From: Ruminococcus sp.
GTDB taxonomy: Bacteria > Bacillota > Clostridia > Oscillospirales > Ruminococcaceae
Length of the DNA: 17,517 nt
Direction: 5' to 3'
NCBI GenBank assembly: GCA_003446315.1
Contig: DMBA01000170.1
Location: 1 to 17,517, forward strand
Positions within the stretch are counted from its first letter, which is position 1. Each line of letters starts with the position of its first letter. This document shows positions 6,838-14,377 of this stretch, piece by piece. Position numbers and translations under genes: made by a program. The notes under the pieces were generated by a model. That model was not told where the DNA came from, searched no databases, and worked only from the letters and a program-made list of their open reading frames with translations.

Positions 6838-7626
6838 ATGGAAAACGATAAGGCAAGAGTTGTTCTTTGTATCAAGCCGGTGAAATCCACTCTGACCGGC
6901 AAACACAGTGCAGATCACGCAGAAATGTTTCAGATGAATCCTTATGAAGTGAAGGTGCTGAAAGAGCTTGTTGCACTGAAAAAGGCAGCAGGGGATTCGT
7001 TTCTGCTGACCTGCCTTTGCATGGGTGCAAAAGCATCGGAATCGGTCTTGCGGCGTGCGATTGCGATGGGCGCAGACGAAGCGGTTTTAGTCAGTGACCC
7101 TGCATATTCCGGTTCTGATACCGTTGCAACAAGTTATATCCTGACCGGCGCTTTGCAGAAACTGGAGCATGTGCAATTGATCGTCTGCGGATGCAGAAGC
7201 ATTGACGGTGAAACCGGACAGGTTCCGATCGCTTTAAGTGAGCGTATGGGATTTGCATTGTATACGAGCATCTCAGAGATCACAGAGATCAGCACGCAGG
7301 GGTTGATTTTCCGCAAACAGGAATCTGATTTTGTGGTCACACACCGCGGTCAGATGCCGGCTGTCGTGACATATGACGGCTTTCAGGTGAAAGAAGAAAG
7401 CATCAGTCTTCCGGCATTGAAACGTGCAAAGCGGAAAGAGATCCCGTGCTGGGATCACAAGATCCTTGGTCTGACATTGTCTCGCTGCGGTCTGGAAGGC
7501 TCCAAAACGGCGGTTTCGGAGATCCACAGCGGATTTACGAAAAAAGCCGGACAGCAGTTTCTGGGTACAACGGATGAAACAGCAATGCTGTTATCCGGCA
7601 TTTTGAAAGGAGTAGGAAATGGATAA
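6838..7626 (+). CDS. etfB: Electron transfer flavoprotein, beta subunit
   Basis: A 262-residue protein with the EtfB plan: VVLCIKPVK at the start, MNPYEVKVLKE (family NPxDxxALE region), AIAMGADEAVLVSD, SDTVATSYILTGAL (nucleotide-binding loop), VCGCRSIDGETGQVPIALSERMG and HRGQMPAVVTYDG near the end. ATG 6838 is preferred, with AAAGGA at 6821-6826; a GTG at 6829 would add three residues and cannot be excluded. EtfA/EtfB dimers accept electrons from acyl-CoA dehydrogenases through FAD. It lies 34 nt after the FkbI-like gene and overlaps etfA by eight bases, so it is translated with its partner. Whether the dimer is a simple carrier or an electron-bifurcating type cannot be decided by eye. Confidence 0.93.
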   Translation: MENDKARVVLCIKPVKSTLTGKHSADHAEMFQMNPYEVKVLKELVALKKAAGDSFLLTCLCMGAKASESVLRRAIAMGADEAVLVSDPAYSGSDTVATSYILTGALQKLEHVQLIVCGCRSIDGETGQVPIALSERMGFALYTSISEITEISTQGLIFRKQESDFVVTHRGQMPAVVTYDGFQVKEESISLPALKRAKRKEIPCWDHKILGLTLSRCGLEGSKTAVSEIHSGFTKKAGQQFLGTTDETAMLLSGILKGVGNG

Positions 7627-8596
7627 CAGACCGATCCTTGTGGTTTGCGTTCCGGAACGCGAAGCAGATGCACATATTTGTCAGATCTTATCGAAAGCAC
7701 GCGATCTTGCTGCACAAAGCGGAAAGCAGGTCTGTGCAGCAGATGCCGGCATTTTCGATCCGGAACGGGTCAGACGTTTTTCAGAAGGCGGTGCTCAGCA
7801 GATCTATTTCAGCGAATGCGGGGCGCTGACAGGCATCAGAGGTTACTGCGCTGCGATGGAAACCCTGATCCGGCAGGCAGATCCGGAGATCGTATTGTTC
7901 CCGGCGACGGAATCCGGCAAGATCATTGCGGCGGTGCTTTCTGCACGATTCGAAGCCGGTCTGACCGCAGACTGCATTGATGTGGTATATGATGCGGAAC
8001 AGATCTTCCATTTTTATCGGGCAGCGATCAGCGATTCAGTCATTGCCAATATTACCGGCATCAACAGCCGCATCAGTATGGGAACCGTCAAGGAAGGCGT
8101 ATTCCGTGAAAAGCATTTCGCAGATGCTGCGGAAGTCACACTGAGCCGGACAGAATCCGATGCGGCAGCAATGGAGTTTCTGGATGAGATCCTGCAAAAG
8201 GAACCGGCAGCGGTACAGGAATCTCAGGTGGATATCAGTCAGTATCCGATCGTTTTTTGCATCGGACGGGGTGCCGGCAAAGCGGAGACCGTCCAAAAGG
8301 TGTATCAGCTTGCGGAGAATTATCATGCCTGTGTGACCGGAACGAAGGCAGTTGTGGATGAACAGATCCTGGGCAAAGAATATCAGGTCGGACAATCCGG
8401 CAAGAGCGTTTCCCCGCGTGTATATCTGGGGCTTGGCGTATTCGGTGCGAGTCAGCATCTGGTCGGCATGCAGAATGCGGATCTGGTGATCGCCGTGAAC
8501 CGGGACGCGAATGCACCGATCATGAAATATGCAGACTATGCAGTGCATGATGATGTGGATGCCTTTCTGGATAAAATGCTCGCAGCGATTTCATAA
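7619..8596 (+). CDS. etfA: Electron transfer flavoprotein, alpha subunit
   Basis: A 325-residue EtfA. The N-terminal half has the alternating strand-helix fold (LFPATESGKIIAAVLSARFEAGLTADCIDV). The C-terminal FAD domain has GRGAGK, TGTKAVVDE, QVGQSGKSVSPRVYLGLGVFGASQHLVGM, AVNRD and APIMKYADYAVHDD, all at expected places. Where most relatives have a G-S-R-P/A stretch before VVD/AVD, this one has G-T-K-A, a conservative change at an Arg that contacts FAD in known ETFs. The start overlaps the etfB stop, with AAAGGAG about six bases before it. Its place inside a polyketide operon, not with butyryl-CoA dehydrogenase and crotonase genes, suggests it serves the FkbI-like enzyme. A shared role with general metabolism is possible. 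Confidence 0.94.
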   Translation: MDNRPILVVCVPEREADAHICQILSKARDLAAQSGKQVCAADAGIFDPERVRRFSEGGAQQIYFSECGALTGIRGYCAAMETLIRQADPEIVLFPATESGKIIAAVLSARFEAGLTADCIDVVYDAEQIFHFYRAAISDSVIANITGINSRISMGTVKEGVFREKHFADAAEVTLSRTESDAAAMEFLDEILQKEPAAVQESQVDISQYPIVFCIGRGAGKAETVQKVYQLAENYHACVTGTKAVVDEQILGKEYQVGQSGKSVSPRVYLGLGVFGASQHLVGMQNADLVIAVNRDANAPIMKYADYAVHDDVDAFLDKMLAAIS

Positions 8597-8599
8597 ATA

Positions 8600-8649
8600 A
8601 AAGGAGGTGCAGTCGGCTGGGGCAGAATGTGCCGCAGCGATGACTGAAT
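8600..8649 (+). promoter_or_regulatory. Distant strong SD and three-part hairpin before the terminal membrane protein
   Basis: AAAGGAGG (8600-8607) is a near-perfect SD but lies 42 nt from the ATG at 8650. That start is pinned by an in-frame TGA at 8641-8643. Stacked helices fill the gap: 8610-8614 with 8642-8646, 8616-8619 with 8635-8638, and 8621-8624 with 8630-8633, a total of 13 pairs. If folded, only about two nt precede and three nt follow the stem, giving a normal effective spacing. The hairpin also covers an out-of-frame ATG at 8640. It shares AAAGGAG, TGCxGTC and GCAGCGA blocks, in order, with the ACP leader. Confidence 0.5.
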
Positions 8650-9117
8650 ATGTGGATTTTAGCAATTATCGGAATGGGTGTTGTAACCGCCCTGATTCAT
8701 CTCGGCGTGCTTGGCTGGGATATCGGAACAGCAGGCATCTGTGAAGTGATCGTGCTGCATCAGTTTGCAGTCACATCCGGATTGATCGGTGTCATCGGTT
8801 TTTATATCAATGTCATCAAGGCGGATGAAACAGCCAAATCGCTGGGATGGCCGGGCGGCCCGTTTCAGGTGAAATACGGTTTTTCCCAGTTAGGTGTCGG
8901 TGTCATGGGTGTGCTCTCGATCTTTTTCCGCGGCAGTTTCTGGTTCGGAACACTTGTGACATTGTATATTTACGGCATCAGCGGTTTATGGTCACACATA
9001 GCCGAAATGAAGCGGAAAAAGGTCAATCCGATTGATACATGGAATATCATTCTGGATATTATTTATCATATTGTACTAACTATTTTGCTGCTGCAAATTC
9101 CATCCGTCTGGAACTGA
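8650..9117 (+). CDS. Small four-helix membrane protein, DUF6790-like, function unknown
   Basis: A 155-residue protein with about four hydrophobic segments (near residues 1-24, 35-57, 75-107 and 130-152). A conserved-looking middle reads ADETAKSLGWPGG, then GFSQLGVGVMGVLSIFF. This resembles uncharacterised small membrane proteins grouped, from memory, as DUF6790; I would not rely on the name without a profile search. No catalytic motif is visible. It is the last gene of the biosynthetic operon, 53 nt after etfA and with no terminator between. A role linked to the pathway (membrane anchoring, protection, transport) is a guess only. An alternative start at Met9 (8674) is possible, but 8650 is the first start after the in-frame stop. 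Confidence 0.8.
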   Translation: MWILAIIGMGVVTALIHLGVLGWDIGTAGICEVIVLHQFAVTSGLIGVIGFYINVIKADETAKSLGWPGGPFQVKYGFSQLGVGVMGVLSIFFRGSFWFGTLVTLYIYGISGLWSHIAEMKRKKVNPIDTWNIILDIIYHIVLTILLLQIPSVWN

Positions 9118-9129
9118 TCCTGCTTTTTT
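9098..9129 (+). terminator. Weak possible terminator at the end of the biosynthetic operon
   Basis: A 5-bp stem (9098-9102 with 9109-9113, 6-nt loop) is followed ten bases later by six T residues (9124-9129). The stem is short and not adjacent to the T run, so this is a weak candidate. The operon must end somewhere before 9567, because the next gene has its own upstream promoter candidates. Confidence 0.25.
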
Positions 9130-9566
9130 GTGTGATTCCGATTCGCATGACGCAATGCATCTGTGCAGATGCGCTGTTTTGCGGGTCGGAATTCCATACG
9201 GCGTGAAACAGGAGCATGAAAATACGGCACTGTGCGAAATGGCAAATCCGCCATGAAATCATCTTGATATTTATGCAATATGCATTATGCTACGATGCGT
9301 AGCAGCGATTTTGCACGATTTGCAAACAGATCATGGTGGTAAAAGCGTGTGGAAGCAGATATAATAGCCATAACGAAACACGGAAAGGCGGTTATGGAAA
9401 TGCAAAGACACACGGATATGAAACGCACAATGCTGTTCAGATGCATCCGGGCATACCGGAAGCAATGATTCAGAAGAAACATCAAACAATCAAACATTTA
9501 ACAAGATTGAGCATAGGTTTTTGACTGAAATCAGAATCTGAACGGAAAGAATCATTGGAGGGTAAA
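9118..9566 (+). other. 449-nt intergenic region between the biosynthetic operon and the export block
   Basis: No convincing gene is present. It holds a nested inverted repeat at 9135-9192: outer 7-bp 9135-9141/9186-9192, middle 5-bp 9151-9155/9179-9183, inner 6-bp 9157-9162/9167-9172. Candidate promoters lie at 9264-9296 and 9360-9365. A 7-bp stem (9368-9374/9391-9397) has an AAAGG in its loop and the ATG of a possible 24-codon reading frame (9394-9468) in its 3' arm. An 11-bp palindrome (9531-9541) lies just before the SD of the MFS gene. These are direct readings; their function is unknown. Confidence 0.6.
9264..9304 (+). promoter_or_regulatory. Candidate promoter with overlapping palindromes for the export operon
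   Basis: TTGATA (9264-9269) and TATGCT (9286-9291) are 16 nt apart. The overlapping TGC-TACGAT (9288-9296) could serve as an extended -10. The spacer holds a perfect 13-bp palindrome, ATGCA-ATA-TGCAT (9273-9285). TGCTAC/GTAGCA (9288-9293/9299-9304) forms another dyad on the -10 region. Palindromes in these positions are typical operator sites, so repression is plausible. The nearby XRE-type protein is one candidate binder, without direct evidence. Confidence 0.4.
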
Positions 9567-10859
9567 ATGAAGAACTTTTTATATATCTGGCTTGGAGAAT
9601 TCATCTCCAGTGTCGGAACGGGAATGACCTCGTTTGCACTGAGCGTATATGTGTTCCAGACATACGGCAGTGCATCCGCAGTTTCGTTGGTGACGCTGCT
9701 TGCGTATCTCCCGACGATCTTACTGAGTCCGGTCGGCGGCTTGCTTGCTGACCGTTTCAACCGCAGACTGATGATGGTATGCGGTGATCTGTTCTCCGCA
9801 TTCGGTCTGGTCTTTATTCTGCTGAATATGCAGTTCGGATCGCTGAAGCTATGGATGATCTGTGTCGGCGTGACGATCAGCTCGATCTTCTCCTCGCTGC
9901 TGAATCCGGCATATAAAGCGACGATCACCGATCTGCTGACCGAAGAAGAATATGCGAAAGCAAGCGGCATGGTGCAGATCGCATCCTCTGCGCAGTATCT
10001 GATCTCACCGTTTCTGGCAGGTATCCTGCTGGGCTTCTCGGATATCCGCCTGATCCTGATGATCGACATTTGCACGATCTTTGTGACAGTCTTTACCATT
10101 CTGATGGTCAACCGTCACATCAAGGAAAAGCCGCGCAAGGAGGAAGACTTCCATCCGCTGAAAGAACTGCGCGAAGGCTGGAACAGTGTGGCAGGTCATG
10201 CGGGGATCCGGACGCTGGTCATTCTGATGGCGTTTGCATGCTTTACGGTCGGTTTCCTGCAAACACTGATGTCTCCGATGGTGCTTTCGTTTGCAAGCTC
10301 CAAGAGCCTCGGTTATCTGGAATCCATCAGTGCAGTCGGCATGCTGATCGGCAGTATCATCATCGGTGTTATGTCGATCAAGCGGAATTACTGCCGGGTA
10401 TTGTTCATCGGACTTGCGCTGAACGGCATCGCAATGGCAGCGATCGGTCTGACCTGCAATATGGTCTTTATCATGTGCAGCGGCATTCTGTTCTTTATCA
10501 CGCTGCCGTTTGTCAATGTCTCTGCTGATACGATGGCGCGTCTGAATATTCCGAATGAAGTGCAGGGACGCGCATGGGGCGTGATCGGCATTCTGTCGCA
10601 GCTCGGTTATGTGCTTGCATATGGTTTATCCGGTGTGCTCGCAGACTATGTATTCTGTCCGCTGCTGGAAGAAAACGGCATACTGGCAGGCAGTCTCGGA
10701 AAGATCTTCGGCACCGGACAGGGCAGAGGAATCGGTTTGATGCTGAGCATCTGCGGTTTGCTGATTATTGTGGTTTTGCTGCGCCTGATGCGCTCCAAGC
10801 CGCTGCGTGAGATGGATGTCATCGAACCGGAGACCGCAGTGGTCAGCGAACACTCATAA
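9567..10859 (+). CDS. MFS transporter, macrolide-efflux (DHA3/MefA)-like
   Basis: A 430-residue membrane protein with about 12 helices. The start at 9567 has GGAGGG five bases upstream; a TTG at 9555 would overlap this site. Typical features are GEFISSVGTGMTSFALSVYVFQ in the first helix, the loop motif GGLLADRFNRR (MFS motif A), a central basic/acidic loop (HIKEKPRKEEDFHPLKELREGW) and NIPNEVQGRAWG in the second half. A short hydrophilic insert (LLEENGILAGSLGKIFGTGQGRG) precedes the last helix, as in related MFS proteins of this subfamily. Such proteins are proton-driven exporters of drugs or natural products. Lying downstream of the biosynthetic operon and just before an ABC exporter, it may export the product or confer resistance. 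The substrate is unknown. Confidence 0.9.
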   Translation: MKNFLYIWLGEFISSVGTGMTSFALSVYVFQTYGSASAVSLVTLLAYLPTILLSPVGGLLADRFNRRLMMVCGDLFSAFGLVFILLNMQFGSLKLWMICVGVTISSIFSSLLNPAYKATITDLLTEEEYAKASGMVQIASSAQYLISPFLAGILLGFSDIRLILMIDICTIFVTVFTILMVNRHIKEKPRKEEDFHPLKELREGWNSVAGHAGIRTLVILMAFACFTVGFLQTLMSPMVLSFASSKSLGYLESISAVGMLIGSIIIGVMSIKRNYCRVLFIGLALNGIAMAAIGLTCNMVFIMCSGILFFITLPFVNVSADTMARLNIPNEVQGRAWGVIGILSQLGYVLAYGLSGVLADYVFCPLLEENGILAGSLGKIFGTGQGRGIGLMLSICGLLIIVVLLRLMRSKPLREMDVIEPETAVVSEHS

Positions 10860-10881
10860 TCCAACGATCAGGGATGATACT

Positions 10882-13236
10882 ATGATAAAAAAACGAAAAA
10901 AGCGTATTGGAATCAGTTTGGTGCTCATTTTCTTTATTATGCTGTCCGTCAGCATGCTGTCTTCCGGCACATTGATCGTTGTGCAGTTATTCGGCGCGAT
11001 CAATTCGCTTTATGAAACGGCAAAACCGCCGCATTTCCTGCAAATGCATACCGGAACAGTGGATACGGCACAATTGGAGCAGCTTGCGGCTTCCGATGCA
11101 CATGTCACCGATTGGCAGCTCATGGAGATGCTGAACATTGACAATACGCAGATCTGGGTCACGAAGCAGAACGGTACAAAGCTCCCGCTTTCAGATTGTC
11201 TGCTGGGACTCGGCATCATCACAGAGCCGGAAACATATGATCTGCTCCTGGATCTGAACAATCAGAAGCCGGAGCTTGCAGCAGGAGAGATCGGCGTGCC
11301 GCTGCTGCTTCTGGATCAATATGATATTGCGCTTGGCGACCGGATCACGCTGTCAAACGGAAGTTTTACAAAGGAACTGACCGTCACATCATTTCTGCGG
11401 GATGCGCAGATGAACAGTACCTTATGCTCCTCCACCCGTTTTCTGATGCAGGAAGCGGATTGGCAGGAAGTGCGGGCGGAGATGGGCGAGATCGAGTATC
11501 TGATCGAATACTATTTTGATGATCCGTCCTATGCGACCGATTTCCAGACGGTTTATGAGAATGCGGGCATGCCGAAGGAAGGGCAGGCGATCACATATAC
11601 GCTGCTGAAACTCGTCAGCGGTTTGCCGGATCTCATGACAGTCATGATCCTGATCCTGTTCAGTGTGCTGCTGATGCTGATTGCAGGTTTGTGTCTGCGC
11701 TTCACCATACTGGCAGCAATGGAAGAAGAAATCGAGGATATCGGAATTCTGAAAGCGATCGGCATATCGTTCCGGGATATCCGGAAACTCTATCTGAACC
11801 GGTATCGGGTTCTGATTATTGCAGGCTGTATGCTGGGTTGTCTGGCTGCAATTCCGGTCAACCGGATGTTGATCTCGCATATTGCAGAGGCATTCGGTGC
11901 ACCGGCATTCAATTGGCAGATGCTCCTGTTTCCGGTGATCGCCGCGGTTTTGATCTATGCTGCGGATATGTCGGTCTGCAAAAAGATCCTGCGCAGAATC
12001 CGGGATGTATCTGTTATCAATACCATCAAGGGCGAAACAAATACCGAAAGCAAGCAGAAAAAGAATGCTGTCCGGAAGACCGCAGCCGCATCTGTATTCA
12101 AAATGCCGACCGATTTCTGGATGGCATGGAAACAGGTTCTGCTGCACAAGCGTTCATGGCTGCTGATGACCTTTGTCATTGCCGCAGCATCCGGCATCAT
12201 GATGATCGGGCTGAACGTGTGGTTTACGTTCCTTTCGCCTGCCTTCATCACCTATATGGGGCAGCAGAAATGTGATCTGATGATCGGTGTAACATCTTCG
12301 GAGCGCATTGCGGAACGCTATGAAAGAACCGCAGCGCTTTTGGAACAGGACCCCGATGTGAAGCGGATCGTAAACGAAGCATATATCGTGCAGACTGCAA
12401 AGAACAAAGATCAGGAATGGGCAAATCTGCACATTGCCTGCTCGGAACAGGCGGGAGCCGGTTTGCAGTATCTGGAAGGGCATGCACCGGAGTCGCCGGA
12501 TGAAATTGCGCTTTCTTATCTGAATGCAAAAGAGTATAATGTATCCGCAGGCGGTCAGCTTACGGTTCTTGCCGGGGAAGCAGAATCGGTTTTGCGCGTA
12601 TCGGGTGTATATCAGGATGTGACAAACGGCGGATATACTGCAAAAATGCGGAAAAACTGCACAGACGAATCTGTTTACCGCTATGATCTGCTGGTCGATT
12701 TGCAGGAAGGTGCAGATGTCACTGCGAAAGCATCGGAATATGCAGCGGCACTTGGTACAGATGCCAATGTCAAGAGCATGGATGCATTCGTCAGCCAGAC
12801 ACTTTCGGGTCTGACCGGACAGTTCGGCAGTGTGGTAACTGTGCTTGCGGCGAATGCGATCGGACTGACAATTCTGATTACGTCGCTGATTATGATGCTG
12901 ATTCTGCTGAAAAACCGGAAGCAAACAGCGATTCAGCGTGTGACCGGATTTTCTGTGAAGGATATCCGGAAGCAATATGTCATACAGACGCTGATCGCTT
13001 CGGCAGCCGGTGTGATCCTTGGCGTTGTGCTGGTGCTGCTGATCGGGGAACCGGCAGTCAGTGCCGTGATCGGCATGATCGGTATGGGATTGCGAAGCAT
13101 CACGTTCCTGACAAAACCGCTGGTGGTCTATGGCATATGTCCGGTTTGCCTGCTGGTGACGGTCGTCATCACAGCATATATCTGCACCGGAAAAATCAAG
13201 ACCGAAAGCAAACTGACAGAATTGGTAAGAGGCTGA
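10882..13236 (+). CDS. ABC transporter permease, FtsX/MacB family
   Basis: A 784-residue protein, the usual size for two-FtsX-domain permeases of Gram-positive peptide/antibiotic exporters. The start at 10882 is preceded by AGGGA eight bases upstream; the N-terminus is basic (MIKKRKKRIG) before the first helix. A large extracellular domain (about residues 40-255) precedes three helices with the classic EDIGILKAIGISFRDIRKLYLNRYR loop. After a cytoplasmic linker around residue 400, a second copy follows: a helix near 430, a second extracellular domain (about 450-650) and three C-terminal helices containing RKQTAIQRVTGFSVKDIRKQY. It pairs with the ATPase gene 32 nt downstream and is 22 nt after the MFS gene. 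Families like this export lipids, peptides or antibiotics or act in resistance. The substrate is unknown. Confidence 0.92.
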   Translation: MIKKRKKRIGISLVLIFFIMLSVSMLSSGTLIVVQLFGAINSLYETAKPPHFLQMHTGTVDTAQLEQLAASDAHVTDWQLMEMLNIDNTQIWVTKQNGTKLPLSDCLLGLGIITEPETYDLLLDLNNQKPELAAGEIGVPLLLLDQYDIALGDRITLSNGSFTKELTVTSFLRDAQMNSTLCSSTRFLMQEADWQEVRAEMGEIEYLIEYYFDDPSYATDFQTVYENAGMPKEGQAITYTLLKLVSGLPDLMTVMILILFSVLLMLIAGLCLRFTILAAMEEEIEDIGILKAIGISFRDIRKLYLNRYRVLIIAGCMLGCLAAIPVNRMLISHIAEAFGAPAFNWQMLLFPVIAAVLIYAADMSVCKKILRRIRDVSVINTIKGETNTESKQKKNAVRKTAAASVFKMPTDFWMAWKQVLLHKRSWLLMTFVIAAASGIMMIGLNVWFTFLSPAFITYMGQQKCDLMIGVTSSERIAERYERTAALLEQDPDVKRIVNEAYIVQTAKNKDQEWANLHIACSEQAGAGLQYLEGHAPESPDEIALSYLNAKEYNVSAGGQLTVLAGEAESVLRVSGVYQDVTNGGYTAKMRKNCTDESVYRYDLLVDLQEGADVTAKASEYAAALGTDANVKSMDAFVSQTLSGLTGQFGSVVTVLAANAIGLTILITSLIMMLILLKNRKQTAIQRVTGFSVKDIRKQYVIQTLIASAAGVILGVVLVLLIGEPAVSAVIGMIGMGLRSITFLTKPLVVYGICPVCLLVTVVITAYICTGKIKTESKLTELVRG

Positions 13237-13268
13237 TATGCTAGTATTCTGGATAAAGAGGAATAAAT

Positions 13269-14039
13269 ATGAATGATGAGATGATCCTGCAAGCAAAAGG
13301 CGTGCGGAAGGTATACACTTCTTCCGGCGGGCAGAATACCGAGATTTTGAAGGGGATTGATCTGGAGATCCGCAAGGGTGAATTTGTTGCGATTATGGGA
13401 CAATCCGGTTCCGGAAAATCCACCCTGCTGTATTGCATCAGCGGAATGGATCCGGTGACAGGCGGCAGCGTGCTTTATAACGGAAAAGAATTGCAAAAAC
13501 TGGATGATGATGAGATCAGCCGGGTGCGTCTGCTGGAGATGGGCTTTGTCTTTCAGCAATCGTATATGCTGAAGGATTTCACGATCAAAGAAAACATTAT
13601 GCTGCCGGCACTGAAAGCAGGGAAGATCTCCAAAGAGCAGGCTGCAAAGGAAGTCAGAAGCAGAATGGAGCAGGTTGGAATTGCGCATATTGCAGACAGT
13701 GATATCACGCAGGTTTCCGGCGGACAGCTCCAGAGAGCCGCCATATGCCGCGCACTGGTAAATCAGCCGGCGGTGCTGTTTGCAGATGAGCCGACCGGTG
13801 CACTGAATACCAAATCGACCGGTGAGATCATGGAGATCTTCAATCAGGTGAATCGTGACGGCACAACGATCGTGATGGTGACACATGACGGAAAAGTTGC
13901 AGCACGCGCCGATCGAGTGATTTATCTGGAAGACGGTCAGCTCCGGCAGGAATACCGTCTTGGCACATGGAACACGGCAGCGGAACTGCCGGAACGGGAA
14001 ACCAAACTGTTCCAGTGGCTGCGGCAGAACGGTTTTTGA
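13269..14039 (+). CDS. ABC transporter ATP-binding protein, LolD/MacB type
   Basis: A 256-residue ATPase. Walker A is GQSGSGKST (Lys50), the Q-loop is FVFQQSYML, the signature is VSGGQLQRA (Ser150-Gln153), Walker B is AVLFADEPTGAL, and the switch histidine is in MVTHD. The DEPTGALNTKST form is typical of ATPases that work with FtsX/MacB-type permeases, here encoded just upstream. A good SD (AAGAGGA) lies before the start. The last 30 residues or so after the core are variable and basic/acidic (ERETKLFQWLRQNGF). The protein is cytoplasmic and drives the permease of the previous gene. It is the last gene of the export operon. Confidence 0.95.
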   Translation: MNDEMILQAKGVRKVYTSSGGQNTEILKGIDLEIRKGEFVAIMGQSGSGKSTLLYCISGMDPVTGGSVLYNGKELQKLDDDEISRVRLLEMGFVFQQSYMLKDFTIKENIMLPALKAGKISKEQAAKEVRSRMEQVGIAHIADSDITQVSGGQLQRAAICRALVNQPAVLFADEPTGALNTKSTGEIMEIFNQVNRDGTTIVMVTHDGKVAARADRVIYLEDGQLRQEYRLGTWNTAAELPERETKLFQWLRQNGF

Positions 14040-14241
14040 GTATCTGACCGGTGTTGTGCATTGTGCCGCAAAAAATGATGTGCTTATGATGGCAATATAC
14101 GCAAAATGACGGATGCTACGGAAAGCAGCAGGCATGCAGCGCAGATTGTAAACAGCAATAGGCTGCAAAAAACGGAATTTTCGCGTATAATGAGCAAGAA
14201 CGCTGCGCATGGAGATGCACGGCAATGCGCGCGTTCAGGAT

Positions 14242-14299
14242 CCGGAAACAGCCGGAACAGAGATCGAAGCAAACGCCGCAGCCCGATGTCTGTTTCCGG
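14242..14299 (+). repeat. 10-bp perfect inverted repeat with tandem half-copy
   Basis: CCGGAAACAG (14242-14251) pairs perfectly with CTGTTTCCGG (14290-14299). Inside the 38-nt loop ATCG/CGAT (14263-14266/14284-14287) can pair too. A second near copy, CCGGAACAG, lies at 14252-14260. It could be an RNA stem or a protein-binding site. There is no T run directly after it, so it is not a standard terminator. Confidence 0.6.
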
Positions 14300-14348
14300 C
14301 AGCACATCTGCATGCGAAAGCGGTTTTTCCGCAAAATGATTTTGAAAC

Positions 14349-14377
14349 TTGTATTTTTCTAAGAATTATGCTACAAT
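14349..14377 (+). promoter_or_regulatory. Sigma-A promoter of the XRE-type regulator
   Basis: TTGTAT (14349-14354) and TACAAT (14372-14377) are separated by 17 nt, with an extended -10 TGC just before the -10 hexamer. Transcription would start about 14384, leaving a leader of roughly 45 nt with the SD AAGGAGGAG before ATG 14431. It gives the regulator a promoter separate from the export operon. Confidence 0.7.

Noticed and set aside
9135..9192. Nested inverted repeat as terminator of the biosynthetic operon
   Set aside because: Stems are interrupted and no T run follows directly; kept only as an unexplained structure in the intergenic entry.
12154..13296. 380-codon minus-strand frame opposite the ABC permease
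   Set aside because: Low-complexity His/Gln/Cys-rich translation typical of antisense reading; the permease on the plus strand is clear.
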